This document shows, piece by piece, positions 5,800 through 7,107 of a DNA stretch of 7,107 bases (positions are counted from its first letter, which is position 1; every line of letters begins with the position of its first letter). The notes beneath the pieces were generated by a model. The model worked only from the letters and a program-made list of their open reading frames with translations, did no database searches and was not told where the DNA came from. Both the position numbers and the translations under genes were made by a program. Origin of the DNA: Deltaproteobacteria bacterium (lineage in GTDB: Bacteria; Desulfobacterota; Syntrophia; Syntrophales; UBA5619). The stretch lies in contig JAMDBG010000123.1 of NCBI GenBank assembly GCA_023487865.1, forward strand, positions 1-7,107. The letters run 5' to 3'.

Positions 5800-6791
5800 A
5801 CGGGCTGCTGGTGGTGGACGACGAGGAGGGGGTCCGGCGTTCCCTGAAGCGGGTGCTGGAGAAAGACGGGTACCGGATCGTGCTGGCGGAAAACGGCCAG
5901 GAGGCGCTGGAGATCATCAGTAACGACGAGCAGGAGATCGAGACGGTCATCTGCGATTACCGTATGCCGGGGATGGACGGCCTTGAAACCCTCAGACAGA
6001 TCGGCCGGATGAATACCGAGGTCACACGGATCATTCTTACCGCCTACGCCACGATGGCCAATGCCATCGAGGCGGTGAATACCGGGATTGACGGCTTCCT
6101 GACCAAACCCTTTGAAAATGATGAACTACGGGCGAAGGTCCGGGAATGCAATATCAAAAAACGGCTGAAGCAGTTCGTATCCGAGCAGGTCATGGACGAA
6201 ATCCAGAAGAACGCCCGGGCTATGTACCCGAAACGAATGCGGGTGACGGTCCTCTTCTGCGACATGCGGGGCTTCTCCAGTCTGTCCGAGCGGCTCACTC
6301 CACCGGAGCTCTCCGAGCTCCTCAACCGCCGCTATTTCACTCCCCTCGACAACATCATCTTTGCCCACAACGGGACGCTGGACAAGCATATCGGGGACAG
6401 TGTCATGGCGATCTTCGGGGCGCCGGTAAGCAGGAGTGACGATGCCCTGCGGGCCGTCCAGGCCGCCCTGATGATCTTGCAAGAGATCGCGCGGATCAAT
6501 GGGAGCATCCCGGAGGCGGACAGAAGGATCGCTGTCGGTATCGGGATTGCCACAGGCGAAGTGATGGCGGGAATTTTCGGATCACCCCGGAAAAAAGAGT
6601 ACACTGTATTTGGTGCTCCCGTGAATCTCGCCTCGCGTCTGGAGAATCTCGCCAGAGCGGATCAGATATTCATCTGCGACAAGACGGCGGGCCTTGTGGC
6701 GGACCTTGTGCAACTGGAACTGATTACCGGACCGGCAATCAAAGGGGTTGCCCATTACTCCGATGTGTTCAGCGTACTCGGGAAAAAATAG
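5796..6791 (+). CDS. Response regulator with class III adenylate/guanylate cyclase output domain
   Basis: The protein has 331 residues. The receiver domain (about 1-118) has acidic D8/D9, phospho-acceptor D54 in CDYRMPGMDG, T82 and K104. A helical linker (about 119-147, containing FVSEQVMDEI) resembles the cyclase-transducer segment. The class III cyclase domain (about 148-328) has metal-binding D156 in LFCDMRGFS and D201 in HIGDSVMAIFG, base-contact K197, and transition-state N277 and R281 in VNLASR. The usual Asp or Thr that completes base recognition (as in IGDxVNLA) is Ala here (FGAPVNLA, A274). Activity is therefore likely, but ATP versus GTP preference is uncertain. Perfect AGGAGG lies 5 nt before the ATG, and the ATGA overlap couples it to the kinase gene. 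The expected role is phosphorylation-controlled cAMP (or cGMP) synthesis. Confidence 0.93.
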   Translation: MNGLLVVDDEEGVRRSLKRVLEKDGYRIVLAENGQEALEIISNDEQEIETVICDYRMPGMDGLETLRQIGRMNTEVTRIILTAYATMANAIEAVNTGIDGFLTKPFENDELRAKVRECNIKKRLKQFVSEQVMDEIQKNARAMYPKRMRVTVLFCDMRGFSSLSERLTPPELSELLNRRYFTPLDNIIFAHNGTLDKHIGDSVMAIFGAPVSRSDDALRAVQAALMILQEIARINGSIPEADRRIAVGIGIATGEVMAGIFGSPRKKEYTVFGAPVNLASRLENLARADQIFICDKTAGLVADLVQLELITGPAIKGVAHYSDVFSVLGKK

Positions 6792-6801
6792 GAAATAGAC
6801 C

Positions 6802-6830
6802 TTGACTTTTCTCCGTCTCTGGTTTAAAAG
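6802..6830 (+). promoter_or_regulatory. Sigma70-type promoter of the initiator tRNA gene
   Basis: TTGACT (6802-6807) is followed after 17 bp by TAAAAG (6825-6830). The predicted start near 6837 lies only about 8 nt before the mature tRNA 5' end. This suggests the tRNA is transcribed independently of the cyclase gene that ends at 6791. Confidence 0.65.
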
Positions 6831-6844
6831 TACATGATTCATGG

Positions 6845-6921
<77 letters not shown>

Positions 6922-6930
6922 ATAAAAGAA

Positions 6931-6969
6931 AGGGGGTTAGGTGAAACACTTAACCCCTTAATTTTTTAT
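6931..6969 (+). terminator. Intrinsic terminator after tRNA-fMet
   Basis: GGGGTTAGGTG (6933-6943) and CACTTAACCCC (6947-6957) form an 11-bp stem with one G-U pair and an AAA loop. A T-rich tract follows (6958-6969, including six consecutive T). It lies 10 nt after the tRNA CCA and defines a monocistronic tRNA transcript. Confidence 0.93.
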
Positions 6970-7068
6970 TTATACCCCTTTCCAAAAAACACCCTTACCG
7001 CCCTCATGCGCCACATTCGGAATGGGAGTTCCGTATTTTCGTCTTGCTGCCTGCATCCTAAAATTTCC
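6970..7068. other. Short non-coding stretch with a small hairpin
   Basis: No coding frame is recognisable here. CGGAA (7018-7022) and TTCCG (7029-7033) form a 5-bp hairpin followed by TATTTTC, which at most is a weak terminator. Nothing else is apparent before the promoter at 7069. Confidence 0.3.
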
Positions 7069-7096
7069 TTGACATGCCAGTTGGCTTTTCTATATG
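7069..7096 (+). promoter_or_regulatory. Promoter for a gene beyond the right edge
   Basis: A perfect TTGACA (7069-7074) is followed after 16 bp by TATATG (7091-7096), or after 18 bp by TATGCT. Transcription would start close to the window end, so the target gene or RNA lies outside. The layout (strong -35, short distance after a tRNA) would suit another stable RNA or a transferred gene, but neither can be shown here. Confidence 0.5.
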
Positions 7097-7107
7097 CTGA
7101 ACTTAAG

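Overview
This is a bacterial chromosomal segment of moderately high GC. The gene set suggests a member of the former Deltaproteobacteria (Desulfobacterota, possibly Syntrophales-like). That placement is an inference from three things: a pyruvoyl-dependent arginine decarboxylase paired with agmatinase, a HIT–LapA gene pair, and a histidine kinase with a response-regulator/cyclase fusion. No species can be named from the sequence alone.

Layout. On the minus strand at the left edge is a two-gene unit. It holds an 88-residue lysine-tailed protein of unknown function (409-675), followed after a 9-bp gap by the first 133 codons of a NAD+-dependent DNA ligase (LigA) family gene that runs off the window. 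The ligase fragment is well conserved except at its adenylation motif, where the acidic residues and the glycine are substituted. A 442-bp divergent intergenic region (676-1117) carries a good sigma70-type promoter for each direction and a leader with long self-complementary segments.

On the plus strand a probable operon runs: HIT-family nucleotide phosphorylase/hydrolase (1118-1609), LapA/DUF1049 membrane protein (1606-1935, ATGA overlap), agmatinase-type ureohydrolase (1997-2854), and pyruvoyl-dependent arginine decarboxylase with a TTG start (2938-3486). The last two give a complete arginine -> agmatine -> putrescine route. A strong GAAA-tetraloop hairpin follows, then a palindrome that contains the ribosome binding site of the next gene.

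The second plus-strand unit is a two-component system. A 733-residue polytopic-membrane histidine kinase with a GAF domain (3598-5799) overlaps by ATGA a receiver-plus-class III nucleotide cyclase fusion (5796-6791). Phosphorylation of the receiver would be expected to control cyclic nucleotide production. One cyclase base-recognition position is unusual (Ala instead of Asp or Thr).

The right end carries an initiator tRNA-fMet gene (6845-6921) with its own promoter and a textbook intrinsic terminator. About 100 bp of apparently non-coding sequence follows, then a promoter with a perfect -35 box pointing out of the window.

The best candidates for something unusual are the LigA-like gene with a dismantled active-site motif and its small lysine-rich partner, the structured leader upstream of the HIT gene, the alternative-pairing element over the kinase ribosome binding site, and the atypical phospho-controlled cyclase.
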